From Streptomyces sp. NBC_01304 (GTDB lineage: Bacteria > Actinomycetota > Actinomycetes > Streptomycetales > Streptomycetaceae), in assembly GCF_035975855.1 (NCBI RefSeq), contig NZ_CP109055.1:9548001-9612000 (forward strand): a stretch of DNA of 64,000 nucleotides. The letters are read 5' to 3'. The notes beneath the pieces were generated by a model. It was given only the letters and a program-made list of their open reading frames with translations, was not told where the DNA came from and did not search any database. Positions 1-8,447 of the stretch are shown here, piece after piece. Positions within the stretch are counted from its first letter, which is position 1, and each line of letters starts with the position of its first letter. The translations under genes and the position numbers were made by a program.

Positions 1-56
1 ACGCAACGCACGAGGCTCCCGTGCCGTTGAGGGAGACACCTCACGTTGCTATGCCG

Positions 57-1283
57 TCAAGCGGCGGCGGCAAGTTCGGCGGGGAACGCGGCGCTCTCGT
101 CGAACAGCTTGCTGTGCTGGAGGCAGTGGTAGAGCTGGCCGATCATGCGGTTGAACAGGTTGCGCTGAGCGGCCGCGTGCCAATCGCCAATCTCGCGTCG
201 TCGGCGGTAGTGGGCGTTGGCTCCGGCGGAGGCCCTGAGTGAGGCAAAGGACCAGAGGTAGCCGGCGTGGTTGAGCCGGTCGTTCTTCACCCAACGCCGG
301 GTGATGGACGACTTCTTGCCGGAGGCCCTGGTGATGGGCGAGGAGCCCGCATACGCCTTCAGGCCGCGGGCGTCGGCGAAGCGGGTGTGGTCATCCCCGA
401 TCTCTGCCAGGATCCGGGCGGCGAGCTGGATGCCGAGCCCGGGGAAACTCAGCAGGATCTTGGCGTCCGGGTGCTGAGGGAACTGCTCTTCCACCGCCTT
501 GGCCAGATCATCGGCGGCGGTGCAGGCCGCTTCCAGCTGGACGAGGAGCGCGAGCATCTGTTTGCCGAGGGCATCTTCGACGAGCGGCGGCTGGTGGGCC
601 CACTCAGCGCGGAAGACGTCGCGGACCCGTTCGGCTTCCGCCTCAATGCCGCGCTTGCGGCCGGCTCGCTTGAGGGCGGCCTGGAGCTGAGTGCGGGTCA
701 GTCGCGCGGCCCGAGCGGGAGTAGGAGCTGCCCTCAGGAGTTCACGGGCCTCGGGGCGGCACAGGCCATTGGCCCAGGTGGCGAACGCTTCCAGGGCGGC
801 CGGGTAGTACTCGCGCAGTAGGGAGCGGAGCTGGTTGGCGAGCTGCTGGCGATTCCACAGCGAGTCCTGTTGAGCACGGGCGAGGACGGCGATCGCACGG
901 CCGAGATCGGAGTCTTCGGGCAGGGGCCGGTGGGCGTGCATGTCGGTGCGCAGGATGTTCGCCAGGACGAGGGCGTCGCCGGGGTCGGACTTCTTGCGTG
1001 AGACCGAGTGCCGGTCGCGGTAGCGCGCCGCGGCCATCGGGTTGATCGCGAACACCTGGCGATTGCCGGTCCGCAGGACGGCGACCAGCAGGCCGCGGGA
1101 GGTCTCGATCGCGACCGGGATCGGGTTCTCCCTGCTGTCGCCGTGCTCGGTGAGCAGGTCCAGCAGGATCTTGTAGCCGGCCGCGTCGTCGGTGATGTGC
1201 CGTTTGGCCAGTAACTGGCCGGTGTCGTCGACCAGGGCGACGTCGTGCGTGTGTTCCGCCCAGTCGATGCCGCAGTAGATCAA
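57..1283 (-). CDS. IS110-family transposase (DEDD recombinase)
   Basis: This 408-residue protein is a full-length IS110-family transposase. These enzymes have an N-terminal RuvC-like DEDD domain (here starting CGIDWAEHTHDVALVDD, with KSDPGDALVLANI further in) and a C-terminal IS116/IS110/IS902 domain (LLSFPGLGIQLAARILAEIGD, then YAGSSPITRASGKK). They move the element using a structured non-coding bridge RNA. The start is a TTG at 1283 preceded by a GGGAGGGG ribosome-binding site. The left element end is probably near 33-35, because GACACCTCAC at 35-44 recurs upstream of the gene at 1384-1393. No frameshift is visible, so the gene looks functional. The family assignment is confident; the exact ends are not. 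Confidence 0.93.
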   Translation of the reverse strand: MIYCGIDWAEHTHDVALVDDTGQLLAKRHITDDAAGYKILLDLLTEHGDSRENPIPVAIETSRGLLVAVLRTGNRQVFAINPMAAARYRDRHSVSRKKSDPGDALVLANILRTDMHAHRPLPEDSDLGRAIAVLARAQQDSLWNRQQLANQLRSLLREYYPAALEAFATWANGLCRPEARELLRAAPTPARAARLTRTQLQAALKRAGRKRGIEAEAERVRDVFRAEWAHQPPLVEDALGKQMLALLVQLEAACTAADDLAKAVEEQFPQHPDAKILLSFPGLGIQLAARILAEIGDDHTRFADARGLKAYAGSSPITRASGKKSSITRRWVKNDRLNHAGYLWSFASLRASAGANAHYRRRREIGDWHAAAQRNLFNRMIGQLYHCLQHSKLFDESAAFPAELAAAA

Positions 1284-1901
1284 GGCTTTCCCCTCCCGAT
1301 GTGCTGGTGTTCGCGCTGGTTACGAGCGCATGCGGGCCACGCGAGCGACCTAATCCCAGGCCTCAACCACGAAGGGCCGGGCCGACACCTCACAAGCCGT
1401 TCGTGGCACCAGCGCACCCCACGGGCCCCGGTCTGCGCAGGAACTCAGGCGGCTCGGGCGTAACGAGAGGTCACCGTGCGGTGGGCTCGCACCACCAACA
1501 CCAACGAGTGATCAAGGGTGTGGGTGTTGACGCTCGACGGCGCTGGGCAGCCTCGTTCTAGCTCGAGGCATTGGAACCGGGGCGGCTCTAGAGGTCTGCC
1601 CAGCGCCGACGACCGCCAGCGCCTCCTGCCAATTGGGTAGGGGCCACGGAGACGCCAGACGCCGCTTGTCTCCCTCGAGGCATGAGCTGCCCAGTGTTCA
1701 AAAAGCGTCCGTCTGGCGCCGCAACCGCCACCACCACGCGCCAAGACCGTGCACCCGGTCTACGTTGAGGCGTGACCGCCCGGCTGCGCGTAGATGTCAC
1801 GATCCGGCACTCGAACATCCCGAGCCTCACCTGCTCCCTGGGGATGTCCTTATCAAGGGATTAGGTGTTCGAAGTCTCAACTCGCTGGCACAGGAGCCTC
1901 G
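1284..1901. other. Non-coding stretch between two insertion sequences
   Basis: No convincing gene is visible over about 600 bases. The first part is the upstream end of the IS110 element and may hold its bridge RNA. The remainder lies upstream of the IS5-type transposase. I did not recognise a promoter or a terminal repeat. Confidence 0.5.
1330..1470 (-). ncRNA. Possible bridge RNA region of the IS110 element
   Basis: IS110 elements encode a bridge RNA between their left end and the transposase start. In this non-coding stretch GACACCTCAC (1384-1393) repeats the sequence at the opposite end of the element (35-44), as expected for a donor guide. I could not define the stems or the target guide here, and the right boundary of the element is unknown. 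Confidence 0.35.
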
Positions 1902-2651
1902 TTGGTTTCCTATCCTGCCGCACTCGACCTGCCGCATGCGCTCGTCGAGTGGGTCACCATGCTCATCGTCACCCGCGAGGGTGACCGTCGCTGCAAGCTC
2001 CCGCCCCACCAACGCGCTCTCGTCGGGCTGGTGTACCTGCGCCGGCACGACACCCTCGCCCAGCTCGCCGCCGGGTTCGGGATTTCGGTGGGCACGGCAC
2101 ACGCCTACATCGCCTCGGTGGTCAGTCTCCTCGCCGACCGTGCACCTGGACTGCTGCGTGTCCTATGTGAAGCCGAGCCCGGCCACGTCCTGGTCGACGG
2201 AACCCTGGCCGAGTGCGACCGGGTCGGTGACGGCCGGGCCGACTACTCCCACAAACACCGCCGCCACGGGGTGAACGTCCAGGTCGTGACCGACCCGGCC
2301 GGACAGCTGCTGTGGATCTCACCGGCCCTACCTGGCCGTGCTCACGATCTCACCGCGGCCCGCTCCCACCGGATCATCCGGATCTGCGAGCGCCAGGGCG
2401 TTCCCATCCTGGCCGACCGCGCCTACACAGGCGGCGGTTCGTGGGTGACCACGGCGCTCCGGCGCCCGCCCAACGGCGAACTCTCACCGACCCAGCTCGC
2501 CGTCAACCGCGCACTCGCTCAGGCCAGAGCGCCGGTCGAGCGGGGTGTGGCCCGCCTCAAGTCCTGGCGCATTTTCCGCAGAGCCCGATGCAGCCCGAAT
2601 CGAATGACATCAATCGCCAAGCCCGTCCTCACACTCGAGCGGCAACGCTGA
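1902..2651 (+). CDS. IS5-family (DDE) transposase
   Basis: This protein of about 249 residues belongs to the DDE_Tnp_4/IS5-type transposases common in Streptomyces. An N-terminal helix-turn-helix ([19 protein letters not shown]) is followed by the DDE catalytic residues in [19 protein letters not shown] and [10 protein letters not shown], and the typical end [10 protein letters not shown] is present. I chose the TTG at 1902 because AGGAG lies just upstream; the next in-frame ATG is 1959. It appears complete. I could not find its inverted repeats, so the extent of the element is open. It lies just downstream of the convergent GH16 gene. Confidence 0.85.
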   Translation: MVSYPAALDLPHALVEWVTMLIVTREGDRRCKLPPHQRALVGLVYLRRHDTLAQLAAGFGISVGTAHAYIASVVSLLADRAPGLLRVLCEAEPGHVLVDGTLAECDRVGDGRADYSHKHRRHGVNVQVVTDPAGQLLWISPALPGRAHDLTAARSHRIIRICERQGVPILADRAYTGGGSWVTTALRRPPNGELSPTQLAVNRALAQARAPVERGVARLKSWRIFRRARCSPNRMTSIAKPVLTLERQR

Positions 2652-2714
2652 AAGAGCTCAGTACGTGCCGTTCGCCTGCGCTGCCCCCGATTGCGGTAAT
2701 TGGAGGCGAGCCGT

Positions 2715-3599
2715 CTACTTCCGCGTGTACACGGCTACATGGTCGACGAGCATGGGTTTTCCGTCGACCGTGGTGCCATCGGGTCCGCCGCCCAGTTGGC
2801 TGGGCCAGCTGCCGCCCACAGCGACGTTCAGAATCAGGAAGAAGCTGTGCTGAGTGGCGTCTTTCCAGACAGTTTTTCCCACTTGTTCTTCGGTGACGCG
2901 ATGATGCACCTTGCCGTCGACGTAGTACCGCGCCTCGTGCGCGTCGAGTTCGACGGCATAGAGGTGGAATTTGTCATCACAGTCCGAGCACTCGAACGGG
3001 GTTGAGGCGAGGTTCTGGTTCGTCTCTGGGTGTCCTGCGTGCAGCGCGGAGTGGATTTCCGGTCTGCCGTTGATGTGTTCCATGACGTCGACTTCGCCCC
3101 ACTGCGGCCAGCCCGTGTACCCGCTCTGGCGAATTGGCTCTCCCATGGCCCAGAAGGCGGGCCAATACCCTTTGCCGGTCGTGATGTCGACAGCAGGAAG
3201 TTTGAGGGACGCCTCCATGCGGAGCGTGCCGCCCTCCGGAATGGCGAAATCGGATCGCCGGGTCTCGATGCGGGCCGATGTCCAGGACCCGTCCGGCTCC
3301 CGCCAGGGCGTGATGGCCAGGTGGCCCGAGCCGTCCAAGGACGCGTTCTTCGTGGAGTCCGTGTGACGAGCGATCTCTCCCGTCCCCCAGTTCGCGGCAG
3401 GGCAGCCCGGATAGCAATACCCCAGGTCGTGGCGCCAGTTCGAGGAAGATACGGCGCTCCCCATCGGGCCGTCGAAATCGTCCCGGAAAATACTGTGCCA
3501 CGAACCCTGTCCCACGCTCCCTGCGGTGCTCGAGCAGGAGACCGCACCCACAAGAAGCAGGACCGGCGTGACAGTTGCCAGGAATCGGAACCTTGTCAT
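2715..3599 (-). CDS. Secreted glycoside hydrolase family 16 (beta-glucanase type)
   Basis: The 294-residue protein carries the GH16 retaining-hydrolase motif ExDxxE as GEVDVMEHI (Glu169, Asp171, Glu174), with the usual aromatic context around GYWPAFWAMG. Family members cut beta-1,3 or mixed-linkage beta-glucans, or laminarin-like polymers. The N-terminus is a signal peptide ending in AVSC, so Cys22 could be a lipidated cysteine, although the lipobox is weak. I preferred the ATG at 3599 (MTRFRF) over the one four codons upstream. It follows the acyltransferase on the same strand but behind a strong hairpin, so it probably has its own promoter. Its position suggests trimming or release of the polymer made by the upstream glycosyltransferase; this is inference. 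Confidence 0.88.
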   Translation of the reverse strand: MTRFRFLATVTPVLLLVGAVSCSSTAGSVGQGSWHSIFRDDFDGPMGSAVSSSNWRHDLGYCYPGCPAANWGTGEIARHTDSTKNASLDGSGHLAITPWREPDGSWTSARIETRRSDFAIPEGGTLRMEASLKLPAVDITTGKGYWPAFWAMGEPIRQSGYTGWPQWGEVDVMEHINGRPEIHSALHAGHPETNQNLASTPFECSDCDDKFHLYAVELDAHEARYYVDGKVHHRVTEEQVGKTVWKDATQHSFFLILNVAVGGSWPSQLGGGPDGTTVDGKPMLVDHVAVYTRK

Positions 3600-3710
3600 T
3601 TTCGCATCCAATGTTGCCGTGGGAACCGCTGAGTTGGGCAGGAACTGTCCGGGTGGTCACAACTCGGGGAGGTGCTGTGCATACAGCCCCTGCAAGCCCC
3701 CTGAGTGGTG

Positions 3711-3747
3711 TTCTCGGGGAAGTGAGCAGCCTTCACTTCCCCGAGAA
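3711..3747 (-). terminator. Strong hairpin after the acyltransferase gene
   Basis: TTCTCGGGGAAGTG and its exact reverse complement form a 14-bp perfect stem around a 9-base loop, ending four bases after the acyltransferase stop codon. It has no clear U-run, as is usual for Streptomyces terminators. It separates the GT2 operon from the GH16 gene. Confidence 0.8.
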
Positions 3748-3750
3748 CGG

Positions 3751-5718
3751 TCAGTCGAGGACCCTGAGGCGTCGTATCTGCTCCTCCACTCGAGGGGCAA
3801 GCAGCGTGGCCGCAGTGTTGGTCAGGTGTGAGTTGTCGCGGTACAGCAGGATGCCGTCCTTGACCGCCGGGCACATCTGTCCAGGCGGGCAGAGGGCATC
3901 GACGACGTCCACCACGGTCACGCCCTTGGGCGGATGGTCGGCGACCGGGTCCGGTCGCAAGGCGCTCGCGGCCGGGAACGCGCACTGCGAGAGATCGTCG
4001 GCGGCACCCGAGACGCACGCCGGAATGTCCTTGCCCGGGATGGGGTGGTCCCGGAGGTACACGACGGGCGCGCCGGTGGCGGTAAGGGTCTTGAGTGTCT
4101 GCTTCCAACCGGCGGCCATGGCCTCGGGAGGGTCGTACTGGTTAAGCGAACCGACCATGATCATCTTAGGTTTGGGTTCCGCGCTGATGCGTTGCAGCGT
4201 GTTGGCACGCCAGGTGTCGCACTCCGTGTACGTACGCCCGAGCTGCGGGTTGTACACGTCCATCTTCGGTACTGGGCAGCCCGATTTGGTGAGGACCTCC
4301 ACGGACCAGTTGTGCCGCTTGGCGATGGCCTCGGCTACGGGGAACCACTCGGTCGCGTGGGAATCGCCGAACAGCACGATGCGGTCCGGTGAGGTTGTGT
4401 TGCCGAATAGGCACTTAGGGCTTGTCGTTCCCTCGGGGCCGACCTGGCAGCCGGGCGTCAGAGGAAAGTCCTTCGCCGCGTGGAAGGGGGCGGGCACGGG
4501 GCCGCCTTCGCGCACGGGCTCGGTGACCAAGCTGGGGCCGCGTTTCGCCCCCACCAGCTGCAGGTTCGTCACATCGGTGGCCATCGCGTTGAGCGAGCTG
4601 CTGCCCACTGTCAGGGCGACGACAACCGGCAGGATCGTGGCGGTAAGCCCCAAATTGAGACCGGGACGAGCACCGACGGAGAGGCCGCGCGCGTACCGCA
4701 ACGGTCGCTCGACGAATCGGGTCGTCAGCCAGGCCGGCAGAAGGCTGGACACGGCGAGGGCGGTCTTGACGGGCCAGGACAGCTCTCCGGCGGCGGCCTC
4801 GGCCAGTGTGAGGACCGGCCAGTGCCACAGGTACCAGGCGAAGGACACCTGACCGATCACCCGCATCGGCTTGACGGAAAGGAGCCGGCCGACGACCCCG
4901 GAGGCGCCGCCCCAGATCACGGCCACCGCACCCAGGGTGGGAAGCACAGCCGCCCAGCCGGGGAACGGCGTCTTGGAGGTGAACTGCACGATGGAAGCGC
5001 CGATCGCTCCCACGCCCAGAATTCCCAGCGCGTGGGCGGGAAACTTCCGGGGCCTCTTACGCGTCTGACGCGGCGCCCACGCGAGCAGGGCGAGCAGGCC
5101 GCCAAGTCCGAACTGCCACGCCCGCGCGGGGGAGGCCATATAGGCGAGAGGCTGGTTGAGCTGGGTCCAGTACAAGCTGAGCACGAACGATCCCGCGGTC
5201 ACGAGGATCAGCACGGGGGCGATCAGGCGACGGAAGTAGCGGGCCAGGAGCCACAGCAGCGGGGCGAGCAGCAGATAGAACTGCTCCTCCACCGCCAGCG
5301 ACCAGAAGTGCAGCAGTGGACTCTGCGCTTGCCCGGCCGCCATATAGTCGGTGTTGTGCCCGATGAACTGCCAGTTGGCGACGTTGAGAGCGGACGTGAT
5401 GGCGTCCCACGCCAGATCGGGGTGCCGCAGCGGCGGCAGAATCAACCAGCCTGCGACCAGCGTCGCGGCAAGGACCACCGCCGCCGAGGGCAGGATGCGG
5501 CGCGCTCGACGTGCGTAGAACTCAGAGATGCGTACGCGCCCGGTCTGTCGTATCTCCTTGAGCAGCAGGCCTGTGATCAGGAATCCGGAGATGACGAAGA
5601 AGACGTCCACTCCGACGTATCCGCCGCTGAAGTACGGGACGCCGGCGTGGAATCCGACGACTGCCAGGACCGCGACGGCCCGCAGGCCCTCGACTTCGGT
5701 TCGGAAAGGCAGCTTCAT
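3751..5718 (-). CDS. Membrane acyltransferase 3 with C-terminal SGNH domain
   Basis: This 655-residue protein has the OafA/YrhL architecture: an acyltransferase-3 membrane domain (about residues 1-345, ten or so hydrophobic helices, with VGFHAG and VDVFFVISGFLITG near the start) followed by a periplasmic SGNH hydrolase-like domain. The SGNH nucleophile block is FGDSHA (Ser453) and the late Asp/His pair is in DNSHL (about 628-631). Such proteins O-acylate extracellular polysaccharides. The ATG overlaps the stop of the 37-residue membrane gene (ATGA at 5715-5718), so the three genes from 7408 down are translationally coupled. The natural inference is acetylation or other acylation of the glucan made by the GT2 enzyme. 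Confidence 0.9.
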   Translation of the reverse strand: MKLPFRTEVEGLRAVAVLAVVGFHAGVPYFSGGYVGVDVFFVISGFLITGLLLKEIRQTGRVRISEFYARRARRILPSAAVVLAATLVAGWLILPPLRHPDLAWDAITSALNVANWQFIGHNTDYMAAGQAQSPLLHFWSLAVEEQFYLLLAPLLWLLARYFRRLIAPVLILVTAGSFVLSLYWTQLNQPLAYMASPARAWQFGLGGLLALLAWAPRQTRKRPRKFPAHALGILGVGAIGASIVQFTSKTPFPGWAAVLPTLGAVAVIWGGASGVVGRLLSVKPMRVIGQVSFAWYLWHWPVLTLAEAAAGELSWPVKTALAVSSLLPAWLTTRFVERPLRYARGLSVGARPGLNLGLTATILPVVVALTVGSSSLNAMATDVTNLQLVGAKRGPSLVTEPVREGGPVPAPFHAAKDFPLTPGCQVGPEGTTSPKCLFGNTTSPDRIVLFGDSHATEWFPVAEAIAKRHNWSVEVLTKSGCPVPKMDVYNPQLGRTYTECDTWRANTLQRISAEPKPKMIMVGSLNQYDPPEAMAAGWKQTLKTLTATGAPVVYLRDHPIPGKDIPACVSGAADDLSQCAFPAASALRPDPVADHPPKGVTVVDVVDALCPPGQMCPAVKDGILLYRDNSHLTNTAATLLAPRVEEQIRRLRVLD

Positions 5719-5828
5719 GAGGTGAGCCAGTCGATCATGGGGTCGGCCCAGCCGGTGGCCAGGAACCCGACGAGGATGAGTACTGAGGTGATGGCGAGGC
5801 CGCTATGCCAGCTACGCGAGTGGTTCAC
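5715..5828 (-). CDS. 37-residue single-span membrane protein
   Basis: This small gene sits exactly between two larger ones. Its GTG start overlaps the TGA of the GT2 gene (GTGA, 5825-5828) and its TGA overlaps the ATG of the acyltransferase (ATGA, 5715-5718). The peptide begins VNHSRSWHSG, has one hydrophobic helix (about residues 10-27, LAITSVLILVGFLATGW) and ends DPMIDWLTS. Such double coupling makes chance unlikely. By position it could be a small subunit that links the glycosyltransferase with the acyltransferase or stabilises either one, but I know no family for it and the role is inferred. Confidence 0.75.
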   Translation of the reverse strand: MNHSRSWHSGLAITSVLILVGFLATGWADPMIDWLTS

Positions 5829-7408
5829 GCTGATTTCCTTGCACGGACGGGAGACGGACGGAGGGCGAGCTGGGCCTCGCGGATCAGAGGCACCGTGATG
5901 CAGGCATAGGCGCCCACGAAGATCAACGAACTCCACATGTGCACCAGGCCTGTGTGGAGCACCGCGTAGACGGCGCCCCCGCCGAGCAACAGATTGCTCA
6001 CCGAGAACCAGCAGACCGCGATCTTGCTGACCGTGTGGGCGAGCGGGGAACGCCGTCCCGCCGCGCCGGTCGGAACCCACTCGCTGTGCCGCCCCTTCAG
6101 CAGGTGTACGAGCGCCACCCCATGAGCGAGGCAGAACAGCGTGGTTCCCCTGAAGACCTCGAAGCGCCAGCGGGTCGTGGCCACTGAGGGCAGCAGTACG
6201 AGGAACACCCAGGCATGCACCAACAGAGGCAGAATGTGCCACGCCCGTATGTCCTCAGGCGCGGAGAAGTACATGATGGCCATCGGTAGCGGCAGAACGA
6301 ACACGTTGATGGCCTGGGCGATGTAGTTGGCGAAGCCGCTGAAGTAGCCGACCCGCGCACGCCACGGCATTTTCAACTGGTAGAAGCGCCGGCTCGCCAT
6401 GAGCTGCAGATTTCCCAAGCACCACCGGTACTGCTGATTGACCGCGGCGGACAGCGTGTCCGGGGACAAGCCCTTGGCGATCTGTACGGGGACGTACTTG
6501 GTACTGAAGCCGTTCTCCTGCATGGCGAAGCTCGTGTACATGTCCTCGCTGTGCTCGATCTTGGCGAAGCCATCGATGATGTCGAGCGCGGAGCGACGGT
6601 AAACAGCGCATGAGCCGCAGCAGATGGTGGCTCCGTTGGCATCTCGCGACGGCATCAGCCAGCGGAAGAAGATTTCCTGGCTCGCACCCGATGCCCGCTC
6701 GATCCAGGTCTGTTCGGGCCCCGTGTCGAAGCAGTGCGGGCTCTGCACGATGCCGATTCCCGGGTCATCGAAGTACGGCATGAGGTGCCACAAGAAGTCC
6801 GGCCGAGGACAGAAGTCCGCGTCGAAGATCGTGATGAATTCCCCATCGCACTGCCCAAGCGCGTAGTTGAGGTTCCCGGCCTTCTTCAGGTATCCGCGAT
6901 TGGGGCGGCTGCGGTATTCGAACCCGAACTCTGCGGCGAGCAGCCGGACATCGTGCGAGCCCGCGTCGTCCAGGACCCACACTCGCAGCCTCCCGTACCA
7001 CTCGAGCCGTGAGACGTGGTGAAAGGTATTACGCAGCACATCGAGGGGTTCGCCGCAGGAGGGCAGGAAGACGTCCATGCTCGGCATGACAGCCGGCTCC
7101 CACCGGCGCACGAGTGCAACGTGGCGTGACTTGCGCACGCGACGCCTGCTCTGCCCGTCCATGAGAGCCAGAAACCAGGCAATGCTGTTCATTGCCAGAA
7201 CCGCCAGAAACCCGAACAGCAGTGGTGTGCGCATCGCAAACAGGAAGAGCGTCGTGCCTGCGAAGACGTACGCGGCGGACATGCACGTAAGCACCCAGCG
7301 CCGTTGTGGTCCGAGATAGGCGTACAGCTCCACGTCGGACGGCGGCGAGACGATGCCGGCGGGCGGAGCGCTCAGCGCAGGCGGCGCAAGAGTTCCACTC
7401 GTCCCCAT
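5825..7408 (-). CDS. Cellulose-synthase-like processive glycosyltransferase (GT2)
   Basis: The 527-residue membrane protein has the hallmarks of a processive beta-glycan synthase: first Asp pair in VLDDAG (147-148), DxD in FDADF (196-198), the acceptor-base motif SED (287-289) and QQYRW (325-329). Two helices precede the catalytic domain and several follow, as in BcsA/CslA-type enzymes that polymerise and export beta-glucan. There is no PilZ domain, so c-di-GMP control is not evident. The ATG at 7408 has AGAAGGAC upstream. It starts a coupled three-gene operon with the small membrane protein and the acyltransferase. The polymer (cellulose-like, mixed-linkage or other) cannot be told from sequence. 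Confidence 0.9.
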   Translation of the reverse strand: MGTSGTLAPPALSAPPAGIVSPPSDVELYAYLGPQRRWVLTCMSAAYVFAGTTLFLFAMRTPLLFGFLAVLAMNSIAWFLALMDGQSRRRVRKSRHVALVRRWEPAVMPSMDVFLPSCGEPLDVLRNTFHHVSRLEWYGRLRVWVLDDAGSHDVRLLAAEFGFEYRSRPNRGYLKKAGNLNYALGQCDGEFITIFDADFCPRPDFLWHLMPYFDDPGIGIVQSPHCFDTGPEQTWIERASGASQEIFFRWLMPSRDANGATICCGSCAVYRRSALDIIDGFAKIEHSEDMYTSFAMQENGFSTKYVPVQIAKGLSPDTLSAAVNQQYRWCLGNLQLMASRRFYQLKMPWRARVGYFSGFANYIAQAINVFVLPLPMAIMYFSAPEDIRAWHILPLLVHAWVFLVLLPSVATTRWRFEVFRGTTLFCLAHGVALVHLLKGRHSEWVPTGAAGRRSPLAHTVSKIAVCWFSVSNLLLGGGAVYAVLHTGLVHMWSSLIFVGAYACITVPLIREAQLALRPSPVRARKSA

Positions 7409-7488
7409 GATTGTCCTTCTCTTTCTCCGTGAGTGGGCAGGGCACGGCCCATCGAGGCCGGGCTGGTGCAGTGTGTTCCGGTCCACGA

Positions 7489-7517
7489 CCCCGTGGCTGG
7501 TGTTACCGGCCACGGGG
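7489..7517 (-). promoter_or_regulatory. Hairpin in the leader of the GT2 operon
   Basis: CCCCGTGGC and GCCACGGGG form a perfect 9-bp stem around an 11-base loop about 80 bases upstream of the GT2 start codon. It could act as an attenuator or mRNA stabiliser, or simply be a terminator of upstream transcription. No U-tract or competing stem was seen. Confidence 0.45.
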
Positions 7518-7572
7518 CAGGGGTTTCGCGGCAGTCCAGGGTCTGCTGTCTGCATGAAAGGAGGGCCGCCTT

Positions 7573-7845
7573 ATGGCCCGAGGTGAATCCGATCGGAGCT
7601 GGAACACATCCTCGATCAAGGAGGAATACGTCCTAGCTCGTCGCCACAAGTCCGGGACCAATGATGGCGAAGGAGTTGAAGATCTTCCAAGCGGAAGAGC
7701 TTTCGATTGCCTGCCGCTGTCGTGTACTAGCAGTGTAGGCACTCAGCTGACCAGTGCCTTTACTTTCCTTTGGGAACTTCTTGGCAGGTATTTTCGGGCC
7801 ATTCGGCCCGTTAGGTGGAGGCCAATTCCCCGCCATGGTTCATGA
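7573..7845 (+). CDS. Possible small hypothetical protein
   Basis: The 90-codon frame starts with ATG after an excellent AAAGGAGG site at 7557-7564, divergent from the GT2 operon. Its predicted protein (start MARGESDRSWNTSSIKEEYV) matches no family I know and its GC content is low for this region. The opposite strand also holds a plausible 67-codon frame (7633-7836, start MAGNWPPPNGPNGPKIPAKK, end FAIIGPGLVATS) with coding-like composition but no good ribosome site. At most one of the two is likely to be real. Confidence 0.3.
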   Translation: MARGESDRSWNTSSIKEEYVLARRHKSGTNDGEGVEDLPSGRAFDCLPLSCTSSVGTQLTSAFTFLWELLGRYFRAIRPVRWRPIPRHGS

Positions 7846-8447
7846 CTTATACCGGACTTTCGGCCGATACGCCGGGCTGTTGGTCCGGAAACACACGCGA
7901 GCTCGAAGAACGAGTGGGCGGCGATTCGCGGGGCTTCCCGAGGTAGGTGGGTCGTCTTGGAGAGAGCCAGGATGCGGCGGCGAGCAGCGCGGCGTGTGTC
8001 GGTGGCCTCCAGGTTGATTCGGGGCCGCCGCCTCGACGGCCTCTTTGTCCTCGTCGGACAGTGCGGCCAGCGGTGCGTCGTAGAACCCGCAGTCGAGCCT
8101 GCCTCGGGACAGCCGCCAACGGATCGACATCCGGCAAGCCTGCCCCGGCAACGAGTCAGCCCAGGAGGCACCTCGATATCCGTATTCGGCGCGCCATCGT
8201 CAGCGCGAAGTGGTCACCCGCGAGGGGAACTTGGGCACCAGCGATTGCATCCGTTAGGTCTTCGCGAGCGCTGAGTCCGCCAGTCGCAGCAGAATGATCC
8301 GTGTCAGCTCGCCCAAATCTTCGCTGGCGCGGCGGCGCGGGAAGCAGGTGCTTCCAGCCGGCAGTCGCTGCAGGTGCGGCTGGGACGTGACTGTAGTCGA
8401 CTGTGGCGTGGCCTTGTGGGGCCATTGTGCTTGTTCGTGCGGGTAGG
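7846..8447. other. No recognisable gene; possible relics
   Basis: About 600 bases without a confident gene. On the minus strand, stretches such as LDCGFYDAPLAALSDEDKE (about 8050-8110) look coding-like but break up into other frames, which is what a decayed gene would leave. I could not assign a family. Confidence 0.35.

Noticed and set aside
4480..5898. 472-codon plus-strand frame
   Set aside because: Antisense shadow of the acyltransferase gene, rich in Gly, Gln and Arg.
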